DNA of 12,015 bases from Hyphomicrobiaceae bacterium (GTDB lineage: Bacteria; Pseudomonadota; Alphaproteobacteria; Rhizobiales; Hyphomicrobiaceae). The notes under the pieces were generated by a model. The model was not told where the DNA came from and did not search any database. It saw nothing but the letters and a program-made list of their open reading frames with translations. Shown piece by piece: positions 1 to 9,094 of this stretch (position 1 is its first letter; each line of letters begins with the position of its first letter). The stretch spans positions 1-12,015 of the forward strand of contig JAJFHI010000300.1 of assembly GCA_021775715.1 (NCBI GenBank), written 5' to 3'. The translations under genes and the position numbers were made by a program.

Positions 1-2
1 GT

Positions 3-2189
3 CATGCGATCGTGGTTGGTGTTTCGGGATACGACAAAAAAATCATACGGCCACTTAAGGCTCCAGCGAACGATGTCCGGCTGATCTGGGATCTCTTATT
101 GGAGCGTGGGTTTGCGCCAAACGACATCCTGGTGCTCGCCGATCAACTCACCGGCGGCGCAACTAGCCCAGTCAAATTGGCTGCGCCCACGCACCAGAAC
201 ATTGTCGCGGCATTTGAAAACGTGACCGACGCCATCTCCAAAAACAAAAATAAACAGCATTCCGTCTTCATTTACTTTTCAGGGCATGGCTCCCGCCAGC
301 CCCAGTTTCAACTCAGTGATGACGTTGAACCCGACAATTATGACGAAGTCTTTCTGCCATTGGATGTCGGACCAATCGACATGGAAACGCGAAAAATCAA
401 GAACGGCTTGGTCGATGATGAAATAAAAATTCTACTCGAAAAGCTGCAGAGCGCGGGCAACGTCTTTGTTTGGGTTGTCTTCGACGCCTGTCATGCGGGC
501 GATATGACACGCGGTATCGATGAAGACGTGCAAGCCAAATATATCGATACGGAAGCGCTTATTCCCAAAACATTCCGCGCGCAATGGCGCCAAGATATTG
601 CAGCAGCCGAAGAAGTCTCTGCGTCCATGCGAAAGAAAGATCAAAACCTCGCCGAACAGGATGGCTGGCTTGGCAAAGGCCGCAACAAGAGCAGTGGGAT
701 CACTGTGTTTGCAGCGGCCCAGGCGGACAAGCTGGCTCTGGAGCTCCCCATCGCCGAAGCAGACAACGAAGTCTACAGTGTCTTTACCTATCACCTCGTA
801 AAGGCGATGAGGCAGGGTCCACATTCATCATATCGTGCGTTGGCCGACAGTATCGAACGCCAATATGCAGCGTTTCAGGCTGGGTTACCGAGCCCCGTTT
901 ATGAAGGCGCGCTCGATCGGGGCGTTGAACTCGCGCGTCCGGGGTCAGCGACGTGGCGATGGCCTGCTCAATCAGGCACGTCAACCAATAGTGTCACGGC
1001 ACAACTCGGCGCGTTGTCTGGTGTTCGCGAGGGGAGCATTCTTGCGCTTTACGATGCTGGTTCGACAGATCAACCGTCAGGTTATTTGAAAGTGACATCT
1101 GCCGGGCTCAGTCATTCAACAGCGGTGCCAATTGCCCACCTTGAGCAGCCCGAACCTAAACTTAAAGAACTCGAAGGACCAATTACGGTCTCGGTGGCTG
1201 TGCGCAATATCGCGTTCAGCTTACGTGTTGCAACGCAGTTGGAAAATGGCGATGTCGCCGGAAAGATCGCGACACAGGCAGTCAAGCTCGTCCAAGACGT
1301 GAGCGGAACCGGCAGCGCGCTTAATCTTGAATGGGTGGGGGCAAGCGCGCCTGCCGATGTGCTTTTGGTGAAGCAATCAGATCGCCTTGTGATCCTGCCG
1401 AGCACCAGCTCGCTTGATGCAAAGTCTACAGCAGGTAGGTTTTCCGTTTTGCTGGACGGCGAACCGGCGCAAATCGCAGAAAAGCTTACTGAAAACCTAT
1501 GGCGACTGACACGCCAGAAAAACCTGCTGCGCATCGCCAATGCCGTATCGCCGGCGGATGATAAATTGCCAATTGATGTCCGTCTGTTCCAAATTGCCTC
1601 TCCCGTATCCAGTAGCGAGCAGGACGATCGCCACACATGCCCTGATGCCAACATGCGCGAGCTGAACGAGGGCGGTGATCTGGTTGACCTTGCCCAGCCA
1701 CCAACACTCAAGCACTGCGATGTGTTGCGGTTGGAAGTCACAAATACCGGCGAAAAGCCGCTGCAGGTCACTGGTTTACTTGTCGGGTCGGATGCGAGCA
1801 TCTCAGTTTTCGATGTTGGCAATCGCCCCATCATTAAGCCCGGGAATATCTTGCCGGCCGCGAGCTTTATACAAATTGTCACGTGGTGTGCACTGGAAAA
1901 TTGCAAGCGGTTAGGACTGCAAGATGGTGCACAAACCACAGGGCGAGACCGGCTAATCCTTGTTGTCCTCGAACTGCCTGACAGTGGCGCGCCGATAAAT
2001 CTCGGTTACCTCGCCCAACCAAGCCTGGCAAAAGCCAAGTCCATGTCTCAGAAAGGATATCGCCGCGAGAGCACCGAACTCGAGCGCTTGCTGGGAGAGG
2101 CCACACTGATACCCAAGACCCGCTCCGTCGGCGTTGGGTCTATCAAGGACGCGACGCTCAAGGTTCTACAATGGGATACCGTGCGCTAG
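3..2189 (+). CDS. Exported-type caspase-like protease (peptidase C14), 5'-truncated by window edge
   Basis: The frame is open to the left edge and reads HAIVVGVSGYD, the usual first beta-strand of a bacterial caspase fold, so the real start and any signal peptide lie outside the window. The GTG at 12 is therefore not a credible start. Counting from that GTG as residue 1, the catalytic His is H92 in YFSGHGS. The catalytic Cys is C160 in FDACHAGD, with an Asp two residues before it, a feature of metacaspase-like enzymes that tend to cleave after basic residues. Residues 1-310 are the caspase domain. About 325-515 resembles the DUF4384-like beta region found in such proteins. About 525-725 is a further beta-rich domain, with a stretch (LEVTNTGEKPLQVTGLL) typical of the C-terminal lobe of this family. 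Its length and domain order suit alphaproteobacterial caspase family proteins of about 700-750 residues. It converges on the astacin gene 45 bases downstream, with no clear terminator. The protease fold is sure; the substrate is unknown. Confidence 0.9.
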   Translation, partial: HAIVVGVSGYDKKIIRPLKAPANDVRLIWDLLLERGFAPNDILVLADQLTGGATSPVKLAAPTHQNIVAAFENVTDAISKNKNKQHSVFIYFSGHGSRQPQFQLSDDVEPDNYDEVFLPLDVGPIDMETRKIKNGLVDDEIKILLEKLQSAGNVFVWVVFDACHAGDMTRGIDEDVQAKYIDTEALIPKTFRAQWRQDIAAAEEVSASMRKKDQNLAEQDGWLGKGRNKSSGITVFAAAQADKLALELPIAEADNEVYSVFTYHLVKAMRQGPHSSYRALADSIERQYAAFQAGLPSPVYEGALDRGVELARPGSATWRWPAQSGTSTNSVTAQLGALSGVREGSILALYDAGSTDQPSGYLKVTSAGLSHSTAVPIAHLEQPEPKLKELEGPITVSVAVRNIAFSLRVATQLENGDVAGKIATQAVKLVQDVSGTGSALNLEWVGASAPADVLLVKQSDRLVILPSTSSLDAKSTAGRFSVLLDGEPAQIAEKLTENLWRLTRQKNLLRIANAVSPADDKLPIDVRLFQIASPVSSSEQDDRHTCPDANMRELNEGGDLVDLAQPPTLKHCDVLRLEVTNTGEKPLQVTGLLVGSDASISVFDVGNRPIIKPGNILPAASFIQIVTWCALENCKRLGLQDGAQTTGRDRLILVVLELPDSGAPINLGYLAQPSLAKAKSMSQKGYRRESTELERLLGEATLIPKTRSVGVGSIKDATLKVLQWDTVR

Positions 2190-2234
2190 TATTTTTGCCC
2201 TGCGGCGCGAACTCATCTCATCAGATCGTGAAAC

Positions 2235-3257
2235 TCACTCGGCAGGTTGCTTCAATTCGGGTAGGAAATCGTTGATCAGTTGAAGTGTCGCAGACTTGGT
2301 ATTGGCGGCTGCTTTTGATTGCTCTGCCAACTCTATGAGTTGTTTGCGCCGGTCCTCATAAAGTGAATAGCGGCGCTTCTGATCCGCGGGGTAAAGCTCG
2401 CTGATAATGTTGCGATCGACGGGCGATATCGAATAGTTCTCTTCCGAATAGCACGTACTTCCGGTTCCCGACTTAAAAAATTTCTTTGGAAACGTGTAGA
2501 GCATGACGGAGTCTTTATCGAACTCTGAAGCAAACGTGCCAGGCTTATTGAGCTGTCGCATGTTGTGGTCAACAACTTTTTTCGACCAGCCCAACGGCGG
2601 TTTGGCCGAGTCTTTATAAATATGATCCCAATTGTATTCCGCTTCGCACTTACCAAACGGGCTTTGATGTTCATGCGCAAGGCCAAGCGCGTGTCCGAAT
2701 TCATGCAAAACTGTGCGCCGCAAGTCGATTGCATTCATCAATTCCTTGGTCCTAGGATCAATAATTGAAATCGACATGGATTCTTCGTTTTGCGCAAAGC
2801 TCTTGAAGCTCAGGATTCCAATTGCAGAATAGTTCTGCCCTTTGTCGTTCAGACTGACCCGAATATGCGAATATTCGTCCTTACTGCAGATCCGTGGCTG
2901 ATTCAGGTCTCCAAAATTCAGCGGGATTAATACGTCACCCACTGTCCATTCAAATGCAGTCATTGCGATAAGTTGGTGAAACGCCCGATGGCCATTGAAG
3001 AAGCAGACATTAATTGTCTTGATCGACGGCGGCCAGATAAGCGGCGACATGAATACACCTTTACCGGCATCCGGACCGACCAGTCCCGATGCTTCCATCG
3101 TTTCATTAAACGAGGCAAGTCGCGCGGCAACGCGAGGTGGATAATATTCCCAAAACCCGACAGAAGGTGCTGGCTCAAAATCTTTCGCTCCCGCAACGCC
3201 GCCAAATATGACAATTGCAATCAGTGCAACTAGGTAACGTTTGCAAGTATTTGCCAT
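2235..3257 (-). CDS. Exported astacin-like (M12A) zinc metalloprotease
   Basis: This is a predicted secreted zinc endopeptidase of 340 residues from the chosen start. A signal peptide spans about residues 1-24 (hydrophobic core YLVALIAIVIFGGVAGA, cleavage after AGA). The catalytic motif HEFGHALGLAHE at 185-196 gives three zinc-ligand His residues and the catalytic Glu (HExxHxxGxxHE). The Met-turn SVMLY follows at 250-254 and a bacterial astacin-type end (DRNIISELYP) comes about 30 residues later. A charged helical tail of about 50 residues closes the protein. An in-frame ATG at 3273-3275 would add six residues. It has no Shine-Dalgarno sequence upstream, while GGAG lies about 12 bases before the ATG at 3257, so I prefer 3257, with modest certainty. 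No pro-domain with a cysteine switch is obvious, although the 90-residue region before the catalytic domain could serve as one. It is divergent from the large exported protein gene and convergent with the caspase gene. Confidence 0.9.
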   Translation of the reverse strand: MANTCKRYLVALIAIVIFGGVAGAKDFEPAPSVGFWEYYPPRVAARLASFNETMEASGLVGPDAGKGVFMSPLIWPPSIKTINVCFFNGHRAFHQLIAMTAFEWTVGDVLIPLNFGDLNQPRICSKDEYSHIRVSLNDKGQNYSAIGILSFKSFAQNEESMSISIIDPRTKELMNAIDLRRTVLHEFGHALGLAHEHQSPFGKCEAEYNWDHIYKDSAKPPLGWSKKVVDHNMRQLNKPGTFASEFDKDSVMLYTFPKKFFKSGTGSTCYSEENYSISPVDRNIISELYPADQKRRYSLYEDRRKQLIELAEQSKAAANTKSATLQLINDFLPELKQPAE

Positions 3258-3495
3258 AGCAGCGCGTAACTCCATGCGTGTGGGGGTCTAGAACTGGCAA
3301 AAGAAAAGGAATGCCTCAGAACACCATATAAAAGTGAGCGCGCAAATCAAGAGTAACGCCAATTGTTCGAGTCGTTGGTTATCAGAACAATCCATCTATG
3401 TTGCTGGCATCTTGGTGGCGAAAAATTAAAGTTAATCAATTTGGAGCCCGCATTAAGTTGCGGGAAATCTATACGGGAATCGGACTGAGCTCCTG

Positions 3496-3511
3496 CCTGA
3501 TGTGCATCAGG
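3496..3511. repeat. 16-bp near-perfect palindrome, possible operator
   Basis: CCTGATG-TG-CATCAGG has two perfect 7-base arms around a 2-base centre. The centre is too short for a normal RNA hairpin loop, and no T-run follows, so a dimeric regulator site is likelier than a terminator. It lies about 140 bases upstream of the rightward gene. No regulator gene is visible in the window. Confidence 0.4.
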
Positions 3512-3540
3512 AGTAGGCATCGCTTGATGCGCCGTAACCA

Positions 3541-3552
3541 ACAACTAGTTGT
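3541..3552. repeat. 12-bp perfect palindrome, possible operator
   Basis: ACAACTAGTTGT is perfectly self-complementary. It lies 29 bases to the right of the CATCAGG palindrome and about 100 bases before the rightward start codon. The position suits a regulator binding site. A 12-base palindrome can also occur by chance. Confidence 0.35.
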
Positions 3553-3653
3553 GCGCCAGCGCGGTCTGTTGAAATCATGAATATTCCGGTGTTACAGTAG
3601 TTAAACTATCGCCTTGTAAATTACGCCACGAACTTCCAACTCCGGGACGTAAA

Positions 3654-5924
3654 ATGATCATACGAACGCTAAGAAATTTTACCATTTGGAAAATGCCAGC
3701 TTCGGAGAGATCTCGCTCGACGGCTGGTCTGGCGGTGCTCATTGCATTTTGTATGTTCTCAGTGACACCGGCCTTTTCTGCGGATCAACCGACTGATGCC
3801 GCGCCAACGGCAGCATTTGCGTTTGTTGAGTCTGGTAATGTCCCTCAAGGCGCTCTGGCTTTTCCTTATAGGATCCCGCGCGATGACAAAACGCCGTGGA
3901 CGGGCAACCGGCCTTGGTTGGAAATTACCAAGGAAGCTGGAGATTGGGAGTATGCCAAGACGTTCACGACCGTAACGGTCGTCGACAATCCTGACGTTTT
4001 TCATCTGATGGATATGTATATTCATGGAGATCCGATCTCCAATACACCGCTCATAAAGATTACCAACATCGATCTTCGGAAATATTTTCCGCAGCCAATT
4101 GCAAACAAGAACTCGTGTATCGCGAGAGTCCAAGCGTACCTAGGCGTCTACAATCGCAAGGGCCGCTCGATATCGACCAAAATCGACGGCATCCACTCAC
4201 AGTCATCTAATGTGTCCAAGGTCGATGTAATCAACAACTGTCGTGAACCTGGAAACTGGGAATTCAATATTCATGAAGCAGTCGATGGGAAAAGTCGAAA
4301 GGTGATGCACGGCTACTTTTACATTCCGGTCGATTATCTAAATCCGAGAATGAAAAAGCACACTGGCTATGCATGGCGGGACGCAGGAGTTGGGTTGCGG
4401 TTTCCAAGACATCCGCTCAACCGAAGCAAGCCAAACGCCGCATTGCCATCGACGAAGATCAATCGAATTAAAGCATCGGCTGTAAACTTTACAGAGGAGC
4501 GGGCGGGCGGCGACCTGGCAATGATATGGTGGGCCATGCCTAAATTTCCAGCTTATTGCAACATCAACGAGCTGAAGAAGATTTACTCCTGGCTGCCGAC
4601 TGCCTCAGACTTTGGTAAAGCAGAAGCAAAGCCGAATAAATTGACCGCTGCAACAGGACCAATCGACTACAGCACTATGCCCTCTGAAACGCGCGCGAAG
4701 TCTGGCATCGCAAAGAAAGCGGACGGCACGCCGATAAGGCAGACATTGTCGTACGTTAAAACACAAGGGTGCAGTATCACAGGCAAAACATTTGGTGAGA
4801 GCCGGGGCGCGGACAGGCCACCTGAGGGTTTCCGATGGCCGTTTAATCTTGAAGAAAAAGACCGTAAAGGCTTGTCCATTTCAAAGTGGAAATCGGCTTG
4901 TGCAATTGTTCCCCACACCTTCCGCAATTGGGAAGATGTCAAGAATTATCGTGTCCGTTTATCGGGCTTTGAAGGCGATGGGACATATGGATGCGCTGTT
5001 AAAGGCAAGACCACGGTTGAAAAGCTGACACACCGTAAGGCAAAACTTAAGGATGACCTAAACTGCTGGCGTTTCAGCTACGACAAATATATCAGTGACT
5101 TCACAGGGTATCGCCTGGCACAAAAAAACGGGTTCACTGAACTCCATCTTATCAACACATCGAAAGCAACTTTCCTGCGACGAGGACTTGGCCGTTCGGT
5201 CATCATTGGTTTTAACAATGACAAATTGAACGAAGCGGGCAAGGAAGGCGTGCATTTCTTGTTGGGCTACAACTCGAAAAAGCTAACTGCTCCATATGGG
5301 GCTGAAGATGTCGAAGAGTATCGACCTCATTATGCATTTGTCGTCGACCAATCAGGCAATATCAAAGACCACTATGGCCTCAGCAATCTTTTCAGAGACG
5401 GTGTGGGTATTGGCAAAGTCCAAGTGCAACTTGAAGGCACGGAAGACAATCGCAAGTTAATTGTCACATTGATCAGTCACGAACGCATAGTTCCGCTTAC
5501 ACAATTCAAACTCGATTATCCTGATACCGGTGAAACACCCGCTGATACATACCAAGACTTCCAAGTTTCTGAATCGCCAGTAGATCGCGAGAAAGCTTCC
5601 GCCGACGCTACTGCGGAGTTGGAAAAGCGCGTGGCCGCATACAAGCCAAAAGCTGGCGAAGAGATCATCGCGGACGCGGTGCTTAACGAAGGAATGACCT
5701 ACCACGCGGTTATCGTGAAAACTGACAAGGGGCCGATCATCCGTCGCTATATGGCCAGCGGCACGTCATCGTGGCCAGAAGAAGGTTTGGAGCTGGTCGA
5801 ACGCGACGGTCGATATTTTGAAAAGAATAACGACTACGCAGAAAACTTCCGGATCAATGGCAGTGATTTGGAATTCTATGACCTGAATGGACTGGTCGCG
5901 AGGGCACCGATCACACGTAGGTAA
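3654..5924 (+). CDS. Large exported protein of unknown family
   Basis: I do not recognise this 756-residue protein. It has an N-terminal signal peptide: a basic leader with Arg/Lys, a hydrophobic core about residues 24-38, and an AFSA-type cleavage site after residue 43. No further membrane segment is seen. The mature part holds seven Cys (155, 196, 302, 373, 416, 447, 471) in its first two thirds and none in the last 285 residues, which suggests periplasmic or secreted disulfides. It is rich in aromatic residues, with many Trp/Tyr, and has a central RWPFNLEEKDRKG stretch. Residues about 645-665 form a charged, helix-prone segment. The last 90 residues look like a separate small beta domain, ending in FRINGSDLEFYDLNGLVA. 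ATG 3654 is preceded by GGGA six bases upstream. ATG 3693 (Met14) would give a more standard leader length. It diverges from the astacin gene and ends 20 bases from the convergent WD40-caspase gene. A role as substrate, inhibitor or partner of the proteases is only a guess from context. Confidence 0.85.
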   Translation: MIIRTLRNFTIWKMPASERSRSTAGLAVLIAFCMFSVTPAFSADQPTDAAPTAAFAFVESGNVPQGALAFPYRIPRDDKTPWTGNRPWLEITKEAGDWEYAKTFTTVTVVDNPDVFHLMDMYIHGDPISNTPLIKITNIDLRKYFPQPIANKNSCIARVQAYLGVYNRKGRSISTKIDGIHSQSSNVSKVDVINNCREPGNWEFNIHEAVDGKSRKVMHGYFYIPVDYLNPRMKKHTGYAWRDAGVGLRFPRHPLNRSKPNAALPSTKINRIKASAVNFTEERAGGDLAMIWWAMPKFPAYCNINELKKIYSWLPTASDFGKAEAKPNKLTAATGPIDYSTMPSETRAKSGIAKKADGTPIRQTLSYVKTQGCSITGKTFGESRGADRPPEGFRWPFNLEEKDRKGLSISKWKSACAIVPHTFRNWEDVKNYRVRLSGFEGDGTYGCAVKGKTTVEKLTHRKAKLKDDLNCWRFSYDKYISDFTGYRLAQKNGFTELHLINTSKATFLRRGLGRSVIIGFNNDKLNEAGKEGVHFLLGYNSKKLTAPYGAEDVEEYRPHYAFVVDQSGNIKDHYGLSNLFRDGVGIGKVQVQLEGTEDNRKLIVTLISHERIVPLTQFKLDYPDTGETPADTYQDFQVSESPVDREKASADATAELEKRVAAYKPKAGEEIIADAVLNEGMTYHAVIVKTDKGPIIRRYMASGTSSWPEEGLELVERDGRYFEKNNDYAENFRINGSDLEFYDLNGLVARAPITRR

Positions 5925-5944
5925 ACGGTGTCGGGCTTGTTCAA

Positions 5945-8900
5945 CTATTCCAACAAACTCATTGGCGGTGTCACGGTCGCAAACACGAAGTCGCTGAACT
6001 TTCGTGCATTCAACTCTGGTTGTTGAGCATTATTGGTCATTCGGTTGACCTTGTCCGTCACAAAGGCGGCAAGTTCATACATGTTTATGTCGCCGTCTGG
6101 TGCGCCGGTTGGAAAGACATCTGCTTCGCCGTCCAAACCCTTGAGAAGCGCATAGGTGAAAACACCGTGCCCAAGGTCTGCGCGCTCTTCTGCCAATGCC
6201 TCGGAATTTGTAGCAGAGAATGCGATCACTCCAGAATCGGCTGTGTCCTTGGCAAGGCGTGCGTTATACGCGCCGCCTGATCGACAGGTGTCAACGAACA
6301 ACAATCGGCGCCCCTTTGTGCGAGAAATGGCGGCTTCAAGTGTGCTCCACAATACAACGGAATCTGGGTCCCAATCATCATCCACCCGTTTGGCATTGCT
6401 CGGCAAAAACAAGTAATCAGGGCCATCCTGCACTCCGTGTCCGGCCAGAAACACAACTGTCGTGTCTTCTGGTTTGGCCTTTCGGAAAAATCTCAAAGCC
6501 CGTCTGACATTCGACGATGTCGGTGATTTTTCACCTGCTGAGGAAACAAGAAGTGTCTTGGTTTCCGCGTGTCTGCTGCCGAGCGTTGCAGTTACGCGCT
6601 GATGAAACGCCTCGGCGTCTGCTGCGGCAAACTTTAGATCCGAAAGCCCAACGGTCGCGTCGTAATTGTTCACGCCTATTGCGACGACATACAATGTTCC
6701 ACGCTGTTCAACCGGAGCCACACTGCTTTGCAAGATAACAGTGCCCCGCATTGTTCGCCCGACCTCGTTGACAGCGGTCACCTGAATTTGGTTTTCGCCT
6801 GGTTGCAGCGGGATTCGCAATTTGCGAGTTTTTCGACCTTTACCAGTTGGCTCAAAACTGCGTAACGCGGATGGAGTCACCTGTGTGTTGTTGACGAGAA
6901 CATTAAATCCGTTGACGGGATCTTCGTTCGCATCGACCTCAATTGTTACCTCCGCAAAACGTGCGTCGGTTTTATCGATTGCGGTGACTGTAAATTCGGG
7001 CAGCTTTCGCTCAGCCAATTGGTCAAGAGAGAATGCAACAGCTTGTGGGTCAGCATCGCGAGCTTCCTGAAGGGCCGCTGAAGCACTTCGGAGTTCAATG
7101 GCGCGCGAGACAATGTCAGGTCGATAGAAATGTTGCTTGAGTTGGTCGGCGGAGATGTATCTCGCTTCCCGGTCAGGACCCTGGTTGATATGCCAACCGA
7201 CCATGCGATCACCTTGTGGCGAAGCTGTATAATAGCCTTGAGGTGTCCAGATAATCCAATCGCCATCGTCGGTCGCTTGGAACAATGTTGCGATCAGCTC
7301 GCGCGTTTGCGGATTCCATAAGCGAACCGTCTGATCACTACTTCCTGTTGCGAGTAGCGTTTGATCCGGTGAGACGGCAAGTGCCGTGACATTGCCTTGG
7401 TGTCCGATTAAATTACCGACGAATTTTCCATCAAGCGAAAATTGCGATGGATTACAGCCGCCGCGAATAACCGATAAGTGTTCGGTTTTGCCCGCCAGTG
7501 TAAACGGATCAACAAAGCATCCTCCCGCAAGTTGATGGTTTGCATTGAGAAGCTTGTTGTCTTCGTAAACCTGAATTCGGATCAATGATGATTCAGGTTT
7601 CTCCTCCCAGGCTTGACGAACCTCAAACGGTCCGACTTTGTGCAAAACGCGCTTGAACTCCTTGCTACGGTTCTTTGCTAGAAGGCGCGGCACACCCAGC
7701 TGGCCCGCGAGACCGCGCCGGTCTTGATCTGGAAGCCTCAAACCAACGTCTAACGAACCGATCTGAGAGATCACATTTGGATCGAGAAAGATTTTGGCAC
7801 GCGCTTTGACTTCGGGGTTCTCAAAAGCCTTCAAGTCCTCTGCCGAGGCAGAGCCGCTCCAAATCCTAATATGAAGTTGAAATTCATTTGGTGGCATGTC
7901 TTCAAGTGGTCCGCCGGACAACATGAAGGCGTTGAGCTTCTCATACACCGTCTCATTAAACTTGCTGCCCCAGGCCAGGTTTCCGTTGTGATCAAAACCA
8001 ACACCTGTTTTCGCCGACCCGCGTCCAGCAAGCCGGCCTGTTTCCTCGCCTGATGTGAGGTCACGCAGCACAATTGCGCTTCCCGTTACCAGTGCAGCTG
8101 TTTTGCCATCAGGAGAAATTGCAGCGGCAGTTACTGCTCCCATATTGGCGAGGATCAGCGGTGGCTTGGCGGTCCTAATATCCATCACGACGGATTGTGA
8201 TTCAAAATTAAGACCTACGCCTACAACAAGATGGTGACCGTCTGGTGTCAGGCTCAAAGAGTTGACCGCACCGGTTGTCGGACTTGTCGTGTGAATAGCC
8301 CGCCGTGTCTTCCAGTTCCAAAAGCGGACGATGCGGTCGGCACCTGCGGTAACAATCAGGTCGTCGACGAGTGAAACAGCCACTGCATTTACAGGCCCGG
8401 TGCTGTCTTTGTTGGTATGCGTGAGCTTGCCGTTTTCAGTGTCCCAGAGCCGCCATGTCCCATCGGCGGAGACACTCGCGAGCACGTTGGTCTTACCAAC
8501 GAATGCCAGGTCCGCAACATTTCCAGTGTGCCCGGTAAGGACGTGCAGTCTATTTCCAGTCTCCAGATTCCAGACAACGATTTCACCAACAAATCCACCA
8601 GACGCGAGGCGTTTTCCATCGTGTGAAACAGCAAAACTGGAAACAGTTCCCTTGTGTGCCCCCGCCAGCGTTCTGACGAGCTTTCCCGTCGCTGTTTCGA
8701 AGATGCGAATGTCGCCGCAATAGCCGGCACACTCGGCCTGCATGCGTCCACCGACGGCAATGAGCTTTTCGTCGGGTGTCAGGGCGATGGCTCGAATGGA
8801 GCCATGGTAGCCGACACCAATCTCGCCTCGAATAGTTCGAACGGTCTTGCCGACTTTCCAATCCCAGATCCGTACAATCTTATCCTGGCCCGCCGAATAA

Positions 8901-9094
8901 AGTGTCCGTCCGTCTTTGGAAAAGATGACCGCGTTGACATGGGCGCGATGGCCACCAGCATCAATCTGCAATATCGGCTCTGCAAACGCTGCGACCGACG
9001 CAAGGCAGAAGACAAAGAGCGGCAGGACGGCATAGATGAAGCAGTAAGGCCACCATGCCAGTGGCGAAGACAATCTTCGAAATAACGTCTCCAT
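5945..9094 (-). CDS. Exported WD40 beta-propeller / caspase (C14) fusion protease
   Basis: This is a 1049-residue fusion from the chosen start. Residues 1-38 are a signal peptide or anchor (WWPYCFIYAVLPLFVFC core, then SVAAFA before EP). WD40 units follow at about 44-79, 93-137, 146-181, 187-222, 232-267, 273-308 and 316-352, several ending in WD-like dipeptides (IWDW, VWNL, LWDT, FWNW). A region of about 140 residues without WD motifs (about 402-540) comes next, then two more units near 562-634. An Ig-like beta domain covers about 700-791 and the caspase domain about 799-1037. The catalytic His is H886 in FLAGHGV and the catalytic Cys is C937 in FVDTCRSGG, with the acidic Asp two residues before it. 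The propeller probably binds a protein partner and gates the protease. An upstream ATG at 9148 is in frame, but GAGAGG lies four bases before the ATG at 9094 and gives a normal leader, so 9094 is preferred. It lies downstream of the YARHG-like gene on the same strand (115-base gap), possibly co-transcribed. Confidence 0.92.
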   Translation of the reverse strand: METLFRRLSSPLAWWPYCFIYAVLPLFVFCLASVAAFAEPILQIDAGGHRAHVNAVIFSKDGRTLYSAGQDKIVRIWDWKVGKTVRTIRGEIGVGYHGSIRAIALTPDEKLIAVGGRMQAECAGYCGDIRIFETATGKLVRTLAGAHKGTVSSFAVSHDGKRLASGGFVGEIVVWNLETGNRLHVLTGHTGNVADLAFVGKTNVLASVSADGTWRLWDTENGKLTHTNKDSTGPVNAVAVSLVDDLIVTAGADRIVRFWNWKTRRAIHTTSPTTGAVNSLSLTPDGHHLVVGVGLNFESQSVVMDIRTAKPPLILANMGAVTAAAISPDGKTAALVTGSAIVLRDLTSGEETGRLAGRGSAKTGVGFDHNGNLAWGSKFNETVYEKLNAFMLSGGPLEDMPPNEFQLHIRIWSGSASAEDLKAFENPEVKARAKIFLDPNVISQIGSLDVGLRLPDQDRRGLAGQLGVPRLLAKNRSKEFKRVLHKVGPFEVRQAWEEKPESSLIRIQVYEDNKLLNANHQLAGGCFVDPFTLAGKTEHLSVIRGGCNPSQFSLDGKFVGNLIGHQGNVTALAVSPDQTLLATGSSDQTVRLWNPQTRELIATLFQATDDGDWIIWTPQGYYTASPQGDRMVGWHINQGPDREARYISADQLKQHFYRPDIVSRAIELRSASAALQEARDADPQAVAFSLDQLAERKLPEFTVTAIDKTDARFAEVTIEVDANEDPVNGFNVLVNNTQVTPSALRSFEPTGKGRKTRKLRIPLQPGENQIQVTAVNEVGRTMRGTVILQSSVAPVEQRGTLYVVAIGVNNYDATVGLSDLKFAAADAEAFHQRVTATLGSRHAETKTLLVSSAGEKSPTSSNVRRALRFFRKAKPEDTTVVFLAGHGVQDGPDYLFLPSNAKRVDDDWDPDSVVLWSTLEAAISRTKGRRLLFVDTCRSGGAYNARLAKDTADSGVIAFSATNSEALAEERADLGHGVFTYALLKGLDGEADVFPTGAPDGDINMYELAAFVTDKVNRMTNNAQQPELNARKFSDFVFATVTPPMSLLE

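Larger units (their letters stand above)
3258..3653. promoter_or_regulatory. Divergent intergenic region with two palindromes
   Basis: These 396 bases separate the divergent starts of the astacin and the 756-residue exported protein, so promoters for both are expected here. On the minus strand TATATG (complement of 3325-3330) is a possible -10 for the astacin gene, but no convincing -35 sits at the right distance. Two palindromes lie in the half nearer the rightward gene (3496-3511 and 3541-3552). Short open frames on both strands here have no Shine-Dalgarno support and read as low-complexity, Arg-rich or Ser/Asn-rich peptides, so I treat the stretch as non-coding. Confidence 0.5.

Noticed and set aside
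1112..1939. A 275-codon open frame on the minus strand inside the first caspase gene
   Set aside because: It lies wholly antisense to a frame with clear caspase motifs and matching codon pattern, and its translation is Ser/Thr/Arg-rich with no recognisable domain.
3347..3580. Overlapping short open frames on both strands in the divergent intergenic region
   Set aside because: There is no Shine-Dalgarno, no start consistent with a leader, and the translations are compositionally biased.
5925..5944. A bidirectional terminator between the orphan protein and the WD40-caspase
   Set aside because: The 20 bases hold no inverted repeat and no T-run.
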